From NCBI RefSeq assembly GCF_012974865.1, contig NZ_CP043633.1:744001-808000 (forward strand): a stretch of DNA of 64,000 nucleotides, read 5' to 3'. The DNA comes from Nonlabens sp. Ci31. GTDB lineage: Bacteria; Bacteroidota; Bacteroidia; Flavobacteriales; Flavobacteriaceae. The notes under the pieces were generated by a model. That model made no database searches. It was not told the origin of the DNA and worked only from the letters and a program-made list of their open reading frames with translations. This document shows, piece after piece, positions 18,001-25,586 of this stretch (positions within the stretch are counted from its first letter, which is position 1; every line of letters begins with the position of its first letter). Both the position numbers and the translations under genes were made by a program.

Positions 18001-19297
18001 GCGTTAATTTACGAGCGTTTTCTAAAGTGACATAATCAAAACCTTCATTCACGTTTGCTCCTCCAAAACCTGCTTGTACCGTAGCTATATCTCGAATTTG
18101 AGAATTTAAAATCGTTTGCGCTCCACCGTTAATTCCTTCAGGGTTAAAGTCGTTGTTTGCATTATCTGGGAAATTTCCAGCTGGCACATTTAAAAATCCA
18201 CTAGGTGTTGTGTCTAGTCCTACGTTAGCAGGGTCCGATTCTCCTATATCTTGAATGGCCACTAAGTTACGTACATCTTGAGTTCTGTTACCTCTGTTGG
18301 TAATCCATACTTCGGCACGTGTGATCTGTATATTATTATTGATAAACGGATAATTCTGTAAAGAACTATCGTAATTATCTCTAAAGTAATGCGATAAGAA
18401 ATAGTGTCTATTCTCATCGTAATCTAGGGAGAAAAAATCAAAATCATTTACGGTCGCTCCACCTGCAGCTTGTACGGTTCTAGATTCTGATTGTTGTTCA
18501 GAAAATACGGCAGTAATGCTGGTTTTACCGAATTGCAATTCTGTTTTGATACCAAACAAACTTTGTGCACCACGTATCAATTGAGAATTAAGTGGCATCG
18601 CGACATTACCTACTTCTATACTCTGAAGAATATCATCTTCAGTAGGGGTATAATCTAGCTTGATTTGATTTTGAAAATTAAAGGTGCTTTGTGTATCGTA
18701 GTTGGCATTTACCTGCAAACGTGTTCCTACCTTACCTACCAGACTTAAATTAATTCTTTGATTGAAATCAAAAGTAAGATTCTGTCGATTACGAGGCGAG
18801 AAACTTGGGTTATCAGAACGGTTGAATAACAAACCTAAATCTACTTCTACAGATCCTTGGGGGTCGATATCTATTTCTGAGCCTCCAAAAATAGAAGCAA
18901 AAAGATCAGAATTCACATAGAAGTTGGGAAGTAAATCTTTTTGTTTAGCTTTATCTTCTTCATTTCTACCAGCTATTGCAGCCGCTTTTTCTCTGAAGTA
19001 ATCCTTCATTTGTTGCTTAAGTACGCGATCTAAATACTGCTCACGAGTAAGAATAAATGGGAAATCAATGTTATAACCATTAAAAGAACTGGAGTACACG
19101 TAACGATCAAGATTTGCATCATAGGTGTACAATGTGGTTATACTAGGTGGATCTGGCAATTTTAAGGAACCTAATTGGACCCCTGTTTTAATAGAGTCTT
19201 GAGGAGTTTCTGGTGGCTCTTGCGCTTTCGCGAAAGCGAAAACAAACAAAGACAAAAGAAATACAAAAGTCCTCAGATTATTATTACAATATCTCAA
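12077..19297 (-). CDS. sprA: SprA, translocon channel of the type IX secretion system
   Basis: A 2406-residue giant outer membrane protein. SprA forms the channel through which folded type IX cargo crosses the outer membrane, and is required for gliding. Length, signal peptide, repeated FDFNQRINLSLVGKVGTRL-type strands, the AAYVDDFEGSQ motif and the terminal strand ending FTLRYTFGN agree with the family. The signal peptide ends at AKAQ, and that AxA site is encoded by a copy of the dispersed palindrome; another copy lies at 13760. It sits three bases after ruvA, probably one transcript (maeB-ruvA-sprA). The GH16 enzyme at 62.6 kb carries a sorting domain this channel would export. Confidence 0.96.
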   Translation of the reverse strand: MRYCNNNLRTFVFLLSLFVFAFAKAQEPPETPQDSIKTGVQLGSLKLPDPPSITTLYTYDANLDRYVYSSSFNGYNIDFPFILTREQYLDRVLKQQMKDYFREKAAAIAGRNEEDKAKQKDLLPNFYVNSDLFASIFGGSEIDIDPQGSVEVDLGLLFNRSDNPSFSPRNRQNLTFDFNQRINLSLVGKVGTRLQVNANYDTQSTFNFQNQIKLDYTPTEDDILQSIEVGNVAMPLNSQLIRGAQSLFGIKTELQFGKTSITAVFSEQQSESRTVQAAGGATVNDFDFFSLDYDENRHYFLSHYFRDNYDSSLQNYPFINNNIQITRAEVWITNRGNRTQDVRNLVAIQDIGESDPANVGLDTTPSGFLNVPAGNFPDNANNDFNPEGINGGAQTILNSQIRDIATVQAGFGGANVNEGFDYVTLENARKLTPQEYTLNTQLGYISLRQRLNNDEVLAVSFQYTVGGKVYQVGEFANDGIIATDVVANPNPNQPPVNNQSLVVKLLKSNLTNVSEPIWDLMMKNIYNLGGFQLTQEDFKLNIFYQYPPELNYITAAEGTMTNPAVALPADVDQTTLIRVFNLDRLNQQQDPQPAGDGFFDFVPGLTIDPQNGRIIFTTVEPFGSHLFRKLDNTPGAGPEDYNDPTTYNANQAQYVYRDMYRTTKAQALQSADKNKYLIKGEYKATGQEGIPIGGFNVPRGSVTVTAGGRTLQEGIDYTVDYQLGRVIILDQALLNSNTPIQVSTENNSVFNQQTKRFTGINVEHKFSEDFILGGTFLNLKERPITQKSTYGFEPINNTIMGVNFLYNTEVPFLTRLANKLPNVDTDVASSLSVRGEFAYLFPGSPAGDNFGGQAAAYVDDFEGSQTSIDILTPFSWSLASVPKAFEGVGSTANQLAYNFSRAKMAWYTIDPIFYGNQRPAGITDQDVSDYRTRRVFVDEIFPNVDLQQGQQQVINTLDMAYYPNERGQYNYNPQAAGTNILPNPQDNWGGIMRQFSSTDFEQTNVEYMQFWIMDPFPYDSTNDGGTISINLGSISEDILKDNRKQFENGLPNDGGTLLTTNTAYGKVPVNQSLVYAFDTQGAERNNQDIGLDGYSDNEELTDFPAFGPLDPAGDNYEFFVAASGDIPMRYKNYNGTEGNSPTAVTQDNRGSTTLPDVEDINRDNTMNTIDSYYEYDIDIYPGMDVTNSEYIFDTKTVQSTLPNGNQISTRWVQFRVPLSDPNREEIGGIADFRAIRFMRMYLTDFEVDTFLRFGSLDLVRGDYRRFTDSLDETDPIASDDPTVFEVEGVNIENNEARTPIPYRLPPGVEREELRTQNQNIRQNEQSLALRVCDLEAGDARGVFKNIRIDMRQYEALQMFVHAESLVNEMSAGDDELEAFVRIGVDYTQNFYEIRLPLKPTAFGTDVREEIWPLANNFDIDLALLQEIKARVLGDNGLNISDLNFFDQVDLDPSSAGEENQQKYGIKGNPNFGDIRAMMIGVRNATNSSICGEVWFNEMRLSGLKNQGGYAAVMNMDANIADFASVSATGRRSTIGFGAIEQGPQERSRENLTQYDVTTNVSLGKLLPEKWGVSLPFSYSIGEETITPQFDPQFEDIELETRLDNAISDAERDAIREQSEDYTRRQSVNLIGVRKERTGDATPMPYDIENFTFSGSYNQTDQRNFEVEKFQDQSVNVGGTYNYAFPKADLEPFKNVKWFDNSYLKFVKDLNFNPLPNNFSAGLNVLRQYNTQKFRDLQLDTNPVDLNGDGLPDAQNITLAPLTNRNFTMNHQYAINWDLTKSLQVNLSANNDRLIRSYVNEDSTIDETYTLWTDFFDEGIPNSHSQQLQLTYKLPFDKFPFLAFAKANYTYTSNFNWTRNQQQFAQLDDIPDLGNSIQNANTHRINGTLDLDKLYKYVGLEKKKFGFAANNATRSRNKSRTRTRTPPPQTEEKKADQPKVPKKNFGNQAYNTLIGVVTSVKRAQINYQETNGIFLPGYTPDIGFIGTLKPTSGFVFGSQAEVRDLAARRGWLTLYQDFNQQYSEVETRQLDFNFNVDLLKDLSIDILGNRAFQETYSENFRIDEDDLTYQSLTPNNFGNFNITNLMIGTAFQSSTIDNSPTFDTFRSNRLAVADRLATEFYGTNAFTRDTDGYPQGFSRNSQQVLLPAFLAAYEGRDVGKQDSNAFSDIPLPNWTVKYTGLMNLKWFKKRFRRFSINHGYRSSFTINQFQTNLDYAEGNGALTYQDQVGTNALNQNGDFKSRNLYFNINLAEQFSPLIKLDFEMKNSISVAAELRRDRAISLSFDNNLLTEINGNELILGLGYRIKDLRFKTKVGGRSTVIKSDLNLRLDGSVRDNVTIVRYLDLDNSQATAGQTIYGLKFTADYNLSTAFTAIFYYDHTFSEFAISTAFPQTTIRSGFTLRYTFGN
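13760..13774 (-). repeat. Dispersed palindrome, copy 3 (inside sprA)
   Basis: CGCTTTCGCGAAAGC followed by A, so the outermost pair is lost. It is read in the gene frame as AFAKA, just before a predicted barrel strand. Confidence 0.85.
19223..19238 (-). repeat. Dispersed palindrome, copy 4 (signal peptide of sprA)
   Basis: Exact CGCTTTCGCGAAAGCG, translated AFAKA; the AKA triplet is the predicted signal peptidase I site of SprA. Confidence 0.9.
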
Positions 19298-19300
19298 ATC

Positions 19301-19882
19301 TTATAATTGTTTAAGTGCTTGTTTTATAAGTTGTTCTGTAGTGGCATCTGGCTGAGTAGAGAGAATTGTATCCACCACTTTCTGAGCTTGTTTGCGCATA
19401 TATCCTAAGGTTTCTAGAGCAGATAACGCTTCTTCTCTTCCAGTATTGCTTGAAACCATTGTTAATTGTGGATTATCGAGCACTTGCAATATTTTATCTT
19501 TCAAATCTAAAATGACACGTTGTGCCCCTTTTGCACCTATTCCTTTGACGCTCTGTATGGTTCTTACATCTCCAGAGGCAATTGCCTGCGCAATTTGGTT
19601 GGGATCTAAGCTCGATAGCATGGTCCGAGCAGTATTTGCTCCAATACCAGAAACGGATAGTAATAATTTAAAAACCTCTCGCTCCGTTTTTTCAGCAAAA
19701 CCAAAAAGACGGTGTGCATCTTCTCGGACTAATTGATAGGTAAATAATTTGACAGCCTCCCCCTCAGGAATTAAAGAATAGGTATGTAAAGAGATTTCCA
19801 CCAAATACCCTACACCAGCGCAATCAATGACAACATCTGTCATATTTTTTTCCACCAATTTTCCTTGCAGTTGTGCGATCAT
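19301..19882 (-). CDS. ruvA: Holliday junction branch migration protein RuvA
   Basis: The 193-residue protein has the N-terminal OB fold (MIAQLQGKLVEKN), the two helix-hairpin-helix motifs of domain II (LLSVSGIGANTARTML and IQSVKGIGAKGAQRVI), and the C-terminal domain III that regulates RuvB (EALSALETLGYMRKQAQK). It binds four-way junctions as a tetramer and loads the RuvB motor. ruvB is 4 kb upstream on the same strand, separated by maeB and a P450. The gene is three bases from sprA. Confidence 0.97.
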   Translation of the reverse strand: MIAQLQGKLVEKNMTDVVIDCAGVGYLVEISLHTYSLIPEGEAVKLFTYQLVREDAHRLFGFAEKTEREVFKLLLSVSGIGANTARTMLSSLDPNQIAQAIASGDVRTIQSVKGIGAKGAQRVILDLKDKILQVLDNPQLTMVSSNTGREEALSALETLGYMRKQAQKVVDTILSTQPDATTEQLIKQALKQL

Positions 19883-19952
19883 TATTTAACAAATTTTAAG
19901 ATGCCAAATGTAAGAAAATATAAACGACCAAATGTCAAGACAATAAAGGCTT

Positions 19953-22241
19953 TTATTGCTTTTTACTCGCGTGTTTTTCTTTTTGCTGCGCATCGATTAC
20001 GGCAACTGCAGCCATATTTACAATTTCATCTACACTTGCTCCTAACTGCAGGATATGAACCGGCTTTTGCATTCCCATCATGATAGGACCTATCGAGTCT
20101 ATCCCGTTCAATTCCTTGAGCATTTTGTAAGTACTGTTAGCACTTTCTAAGTTGGGGAATATCAGCGTGTTTACTTTTTTGCCAGCGAGCTTAGAAAAAG
20201 GGAATTTACTTTGTAATAACTCTGGATTTAAAGCAAAATCTGTTTGCAACTCTCCATCCACTACTAAATCAGGATAATACTTGTGTAAATATTTAACGGC
20301 ATCAGTAACCTTTGTCGCATGAGGATGCGAGGAAGAGCCGAAGTTAGCATAAGAAGTCATCGCAATTACAGGAGAAATCCCAAACATAGCTGCAGTGCGA
20401 CCCGTCATTTGAGCAATTTTAGCCAGTTCTAATGCGTCTGGATTGATGTTAATAGAGGTATCTGACACAAATAACGGCCCTCGTGAAGTTATCATCAGGT
20501 TAGTCGTTGCAATTTTATCTACTCCAGGCGCTTTACCTATTATTTCCATCATAGGTCGTACAGAGATAGGGTAAGATTGTGCCACGCCTGTAATCAACGC
20601 ATCTGCATCTCCTAATTTCACCATCATAGCGGCAAAATAATTACGCTGCCTTAATGTTTTTCCTGCGTCAAATTGTGTGGTTCCTTTTCTATGTCTGAGT
20701 TTCCAGAATTCATCAGCATATCGATCTCGACGCGCTTTTTCTTCATCAGATTTAGGATCGATGATCATACAAGGTTGATCAAAGCCTAGGTCTTCCATCA
20801 ATTCTTCTATCATATCGCGACGACCTAATAAAATAGGAATCCCTATACCTTCTTCCATTACAATTTGCGCTGCCTTAAGTACATCGATGTTATCTGCTTC
20901 GGCAAATACAATTCTCTTAGGGTTGGTTCTTGCGCGATTCAATAACAAACGCACCAGTTTATTATCTGACCCCATGCGACTAAGCAACTGCTCTTCGTAC
21001 TTTTCCCAGTCTGTAATAGGTTCTTTTGCCACACCACTTTCCATAGCTGCTCTTGCTACGGCTGGAGGAATAGTTGAGATCAATCTAGGATCAAATGGCT
21101 TTGGAATAATATAGTCTTTCCCAAAGGCTAGCTTTAATTCCCCATAAGCAATATTTACTTGCTCAGGAACGGGTTCTTTGGCTAATTGCGCGATGGCGTA
21201 GGTGGCCGCCAACTTCATTTCTTCATTAATTTTAGTAGCTCGAACATCCATCGCACCTCTAAAAATAAATGGAAAACCCAAAACATTGTTCACTTGATTA
21301 GGATGGTCACTTCTCCCAGTTGCCATAATGATATCTTCTCGAGAAGCCATCGCGGTATGGTAATCTATTTCTGGAGTAGGATTTGCCATGGCAAAAACAA
21401 TAGGAGATTCATTCATGGATTTCAACATAGCTCCATCCACAATATTACCTGCCGAAAGTCCTAAGAATACATCCGTCCCTTTAAAGGCTTCCCGTAAATT
21501 CATCTTTGGCTTATCTGTAGCAAACTGCATCTGTTCTGGACCTAAATCAGTTCGATCTTTGGTGATCAATCCGTCGATATCAAACATCATGATATTTTCT
21601 TTCCTTGCCCCTAATTTTACATAAAGACTCGTACAAGAAATCGCTGCACTACCAGCACCAGAAATAAGGATCTTTACCTCTTCTATTTTCTTATTTGCTA
21701 TTTCTAGCGCGTTTAATAAAGCAGCACTAGAGATGATAGCTGTTCCATGCTGGTCATCGTGCATTACTGGAATATCCAGCTCTTCTTTGAGCCTTCTTTC
21801 TATTTCAAAAGCTTCCGGAGCTTTGATGTCTTCCAGATTAATCCCTCCAAAAGTAGGAGCGATATTTTTTACTGTTTGTATGAACTGTTCCACATCTTTG
21901 GTATCTACCTCAATGTCAAAACAATCTAAATCTGCAAAAATCTTAAAGAGCAATCCTTTTCCTTCCATCACAGGTTTAGAAGCCTCAGGACCTATATCGC
22001 CCAGTCCTAGAACCGCTGTACCGTTAGAAATTACAGCTACCAGATTTCCTTTGGCAGTATATTTATAAACATTTGATTTATCTTTTGCAATCTCTAAACA
22101 AGGTGCGGCTACACCAGGGCTGTAGGCAAGCGCAAGATCTCTCTGACTGCTGTGTTTCTTTGTAGGAACTACTTTTATCTTTCCGGGAGTAGGCTTTGCA
22201 TGATATACCAAGGCCTCTCTTCTTTTGCTTTCTTCACTCAT
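19953..22241 (-). CDS. maeB: NADP-dependent malic enzyme with phosphotransacetylase-like C-terminal domain
   Basis: The 762-residue fusion has a malic enzyme N-terminal half (about 1-430: LAYSPGVAAPCLEIAKD, the catalytic VMHDDQHGTAI region, ILISGAGSAAIS nucleotide site) and a C-terminal phosphate acetyltransferase-like half (RIVFAEADNIDVLKAA, ITGVAQSYPISVRPMM). It decarboxylates malate to pyruvate, producing NADPH; in MaeB proteins the second half mediates acetyl-CoA control rather than transacetylation. It is the probable first gene of the maeB-ruvA-sprA transcript. Confidence 0.95.
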   Translation of the reverse strand: MSEESKRREALVYHAKPTPGKIKVVPTKKHSSQRDLALAYSPGVAAPCLEIAKDKSNVYKYTAKGNLVAVISNGTAVLGLGDIGPEASKPVMEGKGLLFKIFADLDCFDIEVDTKDVEQFIQTVKNIAPTFGGINLEDIKAPEAFEIERRLKEELDIPVMHDDQHGTAIISSAALLNALEIANKKIEEVKILISGAGSAAISCTSLYVKLGARKENIMMFDIDGLITKDRTDLGPEQMQFATDKPKMNLREAFKGTDVFLGLSAGNIVDGAMLKSMNESPIVFAMANPTPEIDYHTAMASREDIIMATGRSDHPNQVNNVLGFPFIFRGAMDVRATKINEEMKLAATYAIAQLAKEPVPEQVNIAYGELKLAFGKDYIIPKPFDPRLISTIPPAVARAAMESGVAKEPITDWEKYEEQLLSRMGSDNKLVRLLLNRARTNPKRIVFAEADNIDVLKAAQIVMEEGIGIPILLGRRDMIEELMEDLGFDQPCMIIDPKSDEEKARRDRYADEFWKLRHRKGTTQFDAGKTLRQRNYFAAMMVKLGDADALITGVAQSYPISVRPMMEIIGKAPGVDKIATTNLMITSRGPLFVSDTSININPDALELAKIAQMTGRTAAMFGISPVIAMTSYANFGSSSHPHATKVTDAVKYLHKYYPDLVVDGELQTDFALNPELLQSKFPFSKLAGKKVNTLIFPNLESANSTYKMLKELNGIDSIGPIMMGMQKPVHILQLGASVDEIVNMAAVAVIDAQQKEKHASKKQ

Positions 22242-22266
22242 AAATCCACTTGAATTTTAGTAAAAA

Positions 22267-22274
22267 CAAAGGTA
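22267..22274 (-). promoter_or_regulatory. Candidate -7 element for maeB
   Basis: The minus strand reads TACCTTTG, an exact TAnnTTTG match, 25 bases before the maeB ATG. No -33 TTG is seen at 17-23 bases. Confidence 0.45.
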
Positions 22275-22417
22275 ATGCTATTGTGGCTTTAAGTATTTGT
22301 GAACTTGATAATATTGCAACTGGATTTTGGATTTTGGGATGCTGTTTTCGCACTGAGCTACCTAAGGATAAACTCCTATTTTAAAAATAAATTAGAAAGT
22401 AAAACTACCACCAATCT

Positions 22418-23773
22418 TTATAAAGCGTCTGGTTTCTTTTTAAAAACCAAATCCGCATTTCTAGGCCTCAACGTAATCAATGGATGGTAATCGATATCCT
22501 CATGTACTGGTGTAATTTCAAAGCGTTCCAACATTCTAGCGATGACCAAAATCATTTCAAAAACCGCAAAATTATTCCCAACGCACATGCGAGGCCCGGC
22601 ACCAAAAGGAAAATAAAAATCTCTATACGCCTTTGCCTTATCTGGTGCAAAACGATCTGGATGGAAAGTCTCTGGCTCCTCCCAAAGATCTTTTCTGCGG
22701 TGCATTTCATAAAAGGATATCAACCAGATACTGCCCTTTTTTATCTCTACGTCTTCACAACTATCTGCTTCTAAGGCAACACGATCAGTCACGTATGCAG
22801 GAGGATACATCCTTAGGGTTTCATCCACACATTGTTTGATATACGGCATGGCCATCAAGCCAGTCATCAGATCTTCATTTTCTAGATGACCAATTTCCTT
22901 ACTCGCTTTAACAATTGTTTCTGGATGCTGAGCTAGCAACTGTGCGGCAAAACTCAGTGCATTTGCGGTAGTTTCATGACCTGCAATAAACAATACCAAA
23001 ATCTCATCGACCAACTGGTCGTCTTCCATGTAGGAGCCATCTTCATAGGTACTGTGCAATAACATATCGAGAAGATCTCCAGGTTCTCTATCGCTAGACC
23101 TGCGGTTATTAATGATGTTTCTAAGAATATCTCGAGCTTCTTCAATAAGCTCTAAAGAATAGGGTATGCTATTCTCTCCCGAAAGCCATTCCCGATCAAA
23201 ATACCATTTCATCCATGGAATCCTCAGTTCTTTAATGAGCATTTTTTGAGCTTTCTCAGTAATGAACTGGAGTCTTGATATTTTACCTTCGAGATCATCG
23301 ATATCACCCAAATCAAATAAACTACGTGCCACAACTTTAAAAGCTAAATCATTGAAGACGTCATAAACGTCAATTGCTTCGTCTGTTTTGATTTTATTAA
23401 ATTCTTCCTGGATCACTTCATCCATAGTTCTCATCAGAGACGAAATGGATTTTTTATAAAAGGCTGGCTGGATCAATTTGCGATTAGCACGCCATTTTTC
23501 TCCATTCTCGGTGAGTAAACCGTGACCTATGTACTTCCCAAGATCTTCCGTTTGTAAAGTAGATTTATTGAAATTCTTTTGGTTTTTTTGAAGTATGTGC
23601 TGTGTGATTTTTTCGTCACAGGTAAAATGAATCATTAATCCTGGCTTGGGACTTATTTTAAACGTATTGCCATACTTTTTAAAATTCTCTCTATGAAATG
23701 GCAACGGATCCTTATAAATCTGTCGTGATTTTGAAAGGAAAGTAAGCGCTGGAATCTGTTCTATTTTTCTCAT
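22418..23773 (-). CDS. Cytochrome P450
   Basis: The 451-residue protein has all P450 hallmarks: the oxygen-activating I-helix motif AGHETTAN, the ExxR of the K helix ([10 protein letters not shown]), and the haem-thiolate loop [16 protein letters not shown] near residue 395. There is no membrane anchor, so it is a soluble bacterial type, needing external ferredoxin or flavodoxin reductases that are not visible nearby. The substrate is unknown; the sequence style (PERF-like [16 protein letters not shown]) resembles fatty-acid or carotenoid hydroxylating CYPs. Its ATG overlaps the ruvB stop by four bases (ATGA), so translation is coupled to a DNA repair gene. Confidence 0.93.
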   Translation of the reverse strand: MRKIEQIPALTFLSKSRQIYKDPLPFHRENFKKYGNTFKISPKPGLMIHFTCDEKITQHILQKNQKNFNKSTLQTEDLGKYIGHGLLTENGEKWRANRKLIQPAFYKKSISSLMRTMDEVIQEEFNKIKTDEAIDVYDVFNDLAFKVVARSLFDLGDIDDLEGKISRLQFITEKAQKMLIKELRIPWMKWYFDREWLSGENSIPYSLELIEEARDILRNIINNRRSSDREPGDLLDMLLHSTYEDGSYMEDDQLVDEILVLFIAGHETTANALSFAAQLLAQHPETIVKASKEIGHLENEDLMTGLMAMPYIKQCVDETLRMYPPAYVTDRVALEADSCEDVEIKKGSIWLISFYEMHRRKDLWEEPETFHPDRFAPDKAKAYRDFYFPFGAGPRMCVGNNFAVFEMILVIARMLERFEITPVHEDIDYHPLITLRPRNADLVFKKKPDAL

Positions 23774-24801
23774 GATTGACTAAATAAACCACCTGTATTG
23801 TTTGCTTTCACTCTCCCCAAGTGCTTATAGGCATGTTCAGTTACCTCGCGACCTCTAGGAGTTCTAATAATAAAACCTTGTTGTATTAAGAAGGGTTCGT
23901 ATACTTCTTCAATAGTCTCTGCACTTTCAGACACCGCAGTTGACAGGGTGGTAATGCCTACAGGGCCGCCTTTAAATTTATCTATAATAGTGGTGAGAAT
24001 TTTATTATCCATCTCGTCAAGACCATGCGCATCTACGTTTAATGCCTCCAGCGCATATTTAGCTATGGCCATGTCTATAGTACCATTACCTTTTATTTGA
24101 GCAAAATCTCTCACACGCCTCAATAATGCATTTGCAATACGTGGAGTCCCACGACTGCGACCAGCGATCTCTATAGCTGCATTGTGCACTATAGGAACGT
24201 TCAATATCTCGGCACTTCTTATTACGATAGTAGAAAGTATTTCAGTGTTGTAGTATTGCAATCTAGAAGCAATACCAAAACGCGCTCTCATAGGAGCAGT
24301 GAGCAATCCAGATCTCGTGGTAGCGCCGATTAACGTAAACGGAGCCAAGTTGATTTGTACTGTTCGAGCATTGGGACCGGTCTCAATCATGATATCGATC
24401 TTATAATCCTCCATCGCACTGTACAAGTATTCCTCAACTATAGGACTTAATCTATGGATCTCATCTATAAAAAGAACATCGCGTTCGTCTAGGTTAGTAA
24501 GCAATCCGGCGAGATCTCCTGGTTTATCTAATACGGGACCAGACGTAACCTTTATTCCCACACCTAGTTCATTAGCTAGAATATGCGCCAAGGTCGTTTT
24601 CCCTAGACCAGGAGGTCCATGAAAGAGCGTGTGGTCTAATGCTTCTTCTCGACCATTAGCGGCGGCAACAAAGATCTTTAAATTTTCTAATACTTGATCT
24701 TGCCCCGCAAAATCGTCAAAAGACAATGGCCTTAAGGCTCTATCTAAGTCGTTTTCCTCATTGGAAAAATGGTCACCACTAGGATCAATATTTTCATTCA
24801 T
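23770..24801 (-). CDS. ruvB: Holliday junction DNA helicase RuvB
   Basis: The 343-residue AAA+ motor for branch migration with RuvA. Walker [11 protein letters not shown], Walker [10 protein letters not shown], sensor 1 GATTRSG, and the C-terminal winged helix ([24 protein letters not shown]) are all present. The minus strand reads TATCTTTG at 24806-24813, only four bases before the ATG; if that is the -7 element the mRNA would be almost leaderless. The P450 follows with an ATGA overlap. Confidence 0.97.
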   Translation of the reverse strand: MNENIDPSGDHFSNEENDLDRALRPLSFDDFAGQDQVLENLKIFVAAANGREEALDHTLFHGPPGLGKTTLAHILANELGVGIKVTSGPVLDKPGDLAGLLTNLDERDVLFIDEIHRLSPIVEEYLYSAMEDYKIDIMIETGPNARTVQINLAPFTLIGATTRSGLLTAPMRARFGIASRLQYYNTEILSTIVIRSAEILNVPIVHNAAIEIAGRSRGTPRIANALLRRVRDFAQIKGNGTIDMAIAKYALEALNVDAHGLDEMDNKILTTIIDKFKGGPVGITTLSTAVSESAETIEEVYEPFLIQQGFIIRTPRGREVTEHAYKHLGRVKANNTGGLFSQS

Positions 24802-24889
24802 ATCTCAAAGATACTACTCCATATTCAGTGAGTTGTATTATTTCTGTAATAAGTATGAGCCTATTGTGATATATGAATTATAATCCCTG

Positions 24890-24932
24890 TTTCACTTTCC
24901 CGCCATACATGCCAGCAGGTAGGAAAGCGAAA
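24890..24932. repeat. Imperfect inverted repeat in the ruvB-peroxiredoxin spacer
   Basis: TTTCACTTTCC pairs with GGAAAGCGAAA (one mismatch) around a 21-base centre containing GCCAGCAGG. There is no T-run. It may be a dispersed intergenic repeat of the same type as the CCTGCC/GGCAGG hairpin at 46.5 kb; function unknown. Confidence 0.5.
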
Positions 24933-24960
24933 TACTAAAAAGATGTAGTACATTTAATAA

Positions 24961-24992
24961 GACCTTGTGAAGGTCAGACACTTTAGAAGTGT
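24961..24992 (+). promoter_or_regulatory. Two tandem 15-bp dyads upstream of the peroxiredoxin gene
   Basis: GACCTT-GTG-AAGGTC (24961-24975) is followed two bases later by ACACTT-TAG-AAGTGT (24978-24992). Each is a perfect 6-bp dyad with a 3-base centre. A degenerate -7 element (TATCTTAA, 24992-24999) begins on the last base of the second dyad. They look like operators for a regulator of the downstream gene. Confidence 0.45.
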
Positions 24993-25007
24993 ATCTTAAA
25001 ATAAAAA

Positions 25008-25514
25008 ATGAAACCAAGAGAAAAAACACCTCATTTAGAATTATCCCTTATCAATGATACCAGTTGGTCCCTAAAAAAACAAGAGGCAGATAAATATACC
25101 CTAATCCTATTTTACAGAGGATATCATTGCCCAGTGTGTAGAAAGCAATTGGAAGAGGTAAAGGAAAATCTAAGCAGAATTATAGAAAGAGGAATACATG
25201 TTATTGCCATCAGTATGGATAGCGAAGAAAAATCTAAAAAAACCGGAAAAGAATGGGCTGTAGAAGAATTACCTATAGGTTATGGGCTTTCAAAAGAACA
25301 AGCCAAAGAATGGGGACTGTACTTATCCACAGGTATTAATGAAAAGGAGCCAGAACTATTTTCTGAACCAGGGATGTTTTTAATAAAAGCTGACCAAACC
25401 TTATACTTCTCTTCCGTACAGACAATGCCTTTTACAAGACCGAAGTTGGACGATGTCATTCAGGCAATTGATTATATAGAAAATAAACAATATCCTGCAA
25501 GAGGAGAGGTCTGA
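25008..25514 (+). CDS. Peroxiredoxin-like (AhpC/TSA family) protein
   Basis: A 168-residue thioredoxin-fold protein without a signal peptide. LILFYRGYHCPVCRKQLEE places C41 and C44 in a CxxC arrangement at the active-site loop, as in peroxiredoxin-like family members rather than classical 2-Cys enzymes (PxxxTxxC). It probably reduces peroxides or disulfides in the cytosol. The ATG at 25008 follows two perfect operator-like dyads; a bidirectional terminator follows the stop. It stands alone on the plus strand between ruvB and the cytochrome operon. Confidence 0.8.
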   Translation: MKPREKTPHLELSLINDTSWSLKKQEADKYTLILFYRGYHCPVCRKQLEEVKENLSRIIERGIHVIAISMDSEEKSKKTGKEWAVEELPIGYGLSKEQAKEWGLYLSTGINEKEPELFSEPGMFLIKADQTLYFSSVQTMPFTRPKLDDVIQAIDYIENKQYPARGEV

Positions 25515-25536
25515 TACACCTATTACTAATAAAACG

Positions 25537-25565
25537 AAAAATGCCGCTCTAGGAGCGGCATTTTT
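25537..25565. terminator. Bidirectional intrinsic terminator
   Basis: AAAAATGCCGCTC, loop TAG, GAGCGGCATTTTT, a perfect 13-bp stem. It serves the peroxiredoxin gene (+) and the long act-cta operon (-). Confidence 0.92.
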
Positions 25566-25586
25566 ATTGAAATAATTCTTTACTAT

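Noticed and set aside
22299..22490. Small plus-strand gene between maeB and the P450 gene
   Set aside because: It overlaps the P450 3' end, has no recognisable protein features and no promoter.
24890..24932. Riboswitch or thermometer upstream of the peroxiredoxin gene
   Set aside because: Only a simple imperfect hairpin is visible and it lies more than 70 bases before the gene, with no known aptamer motif.
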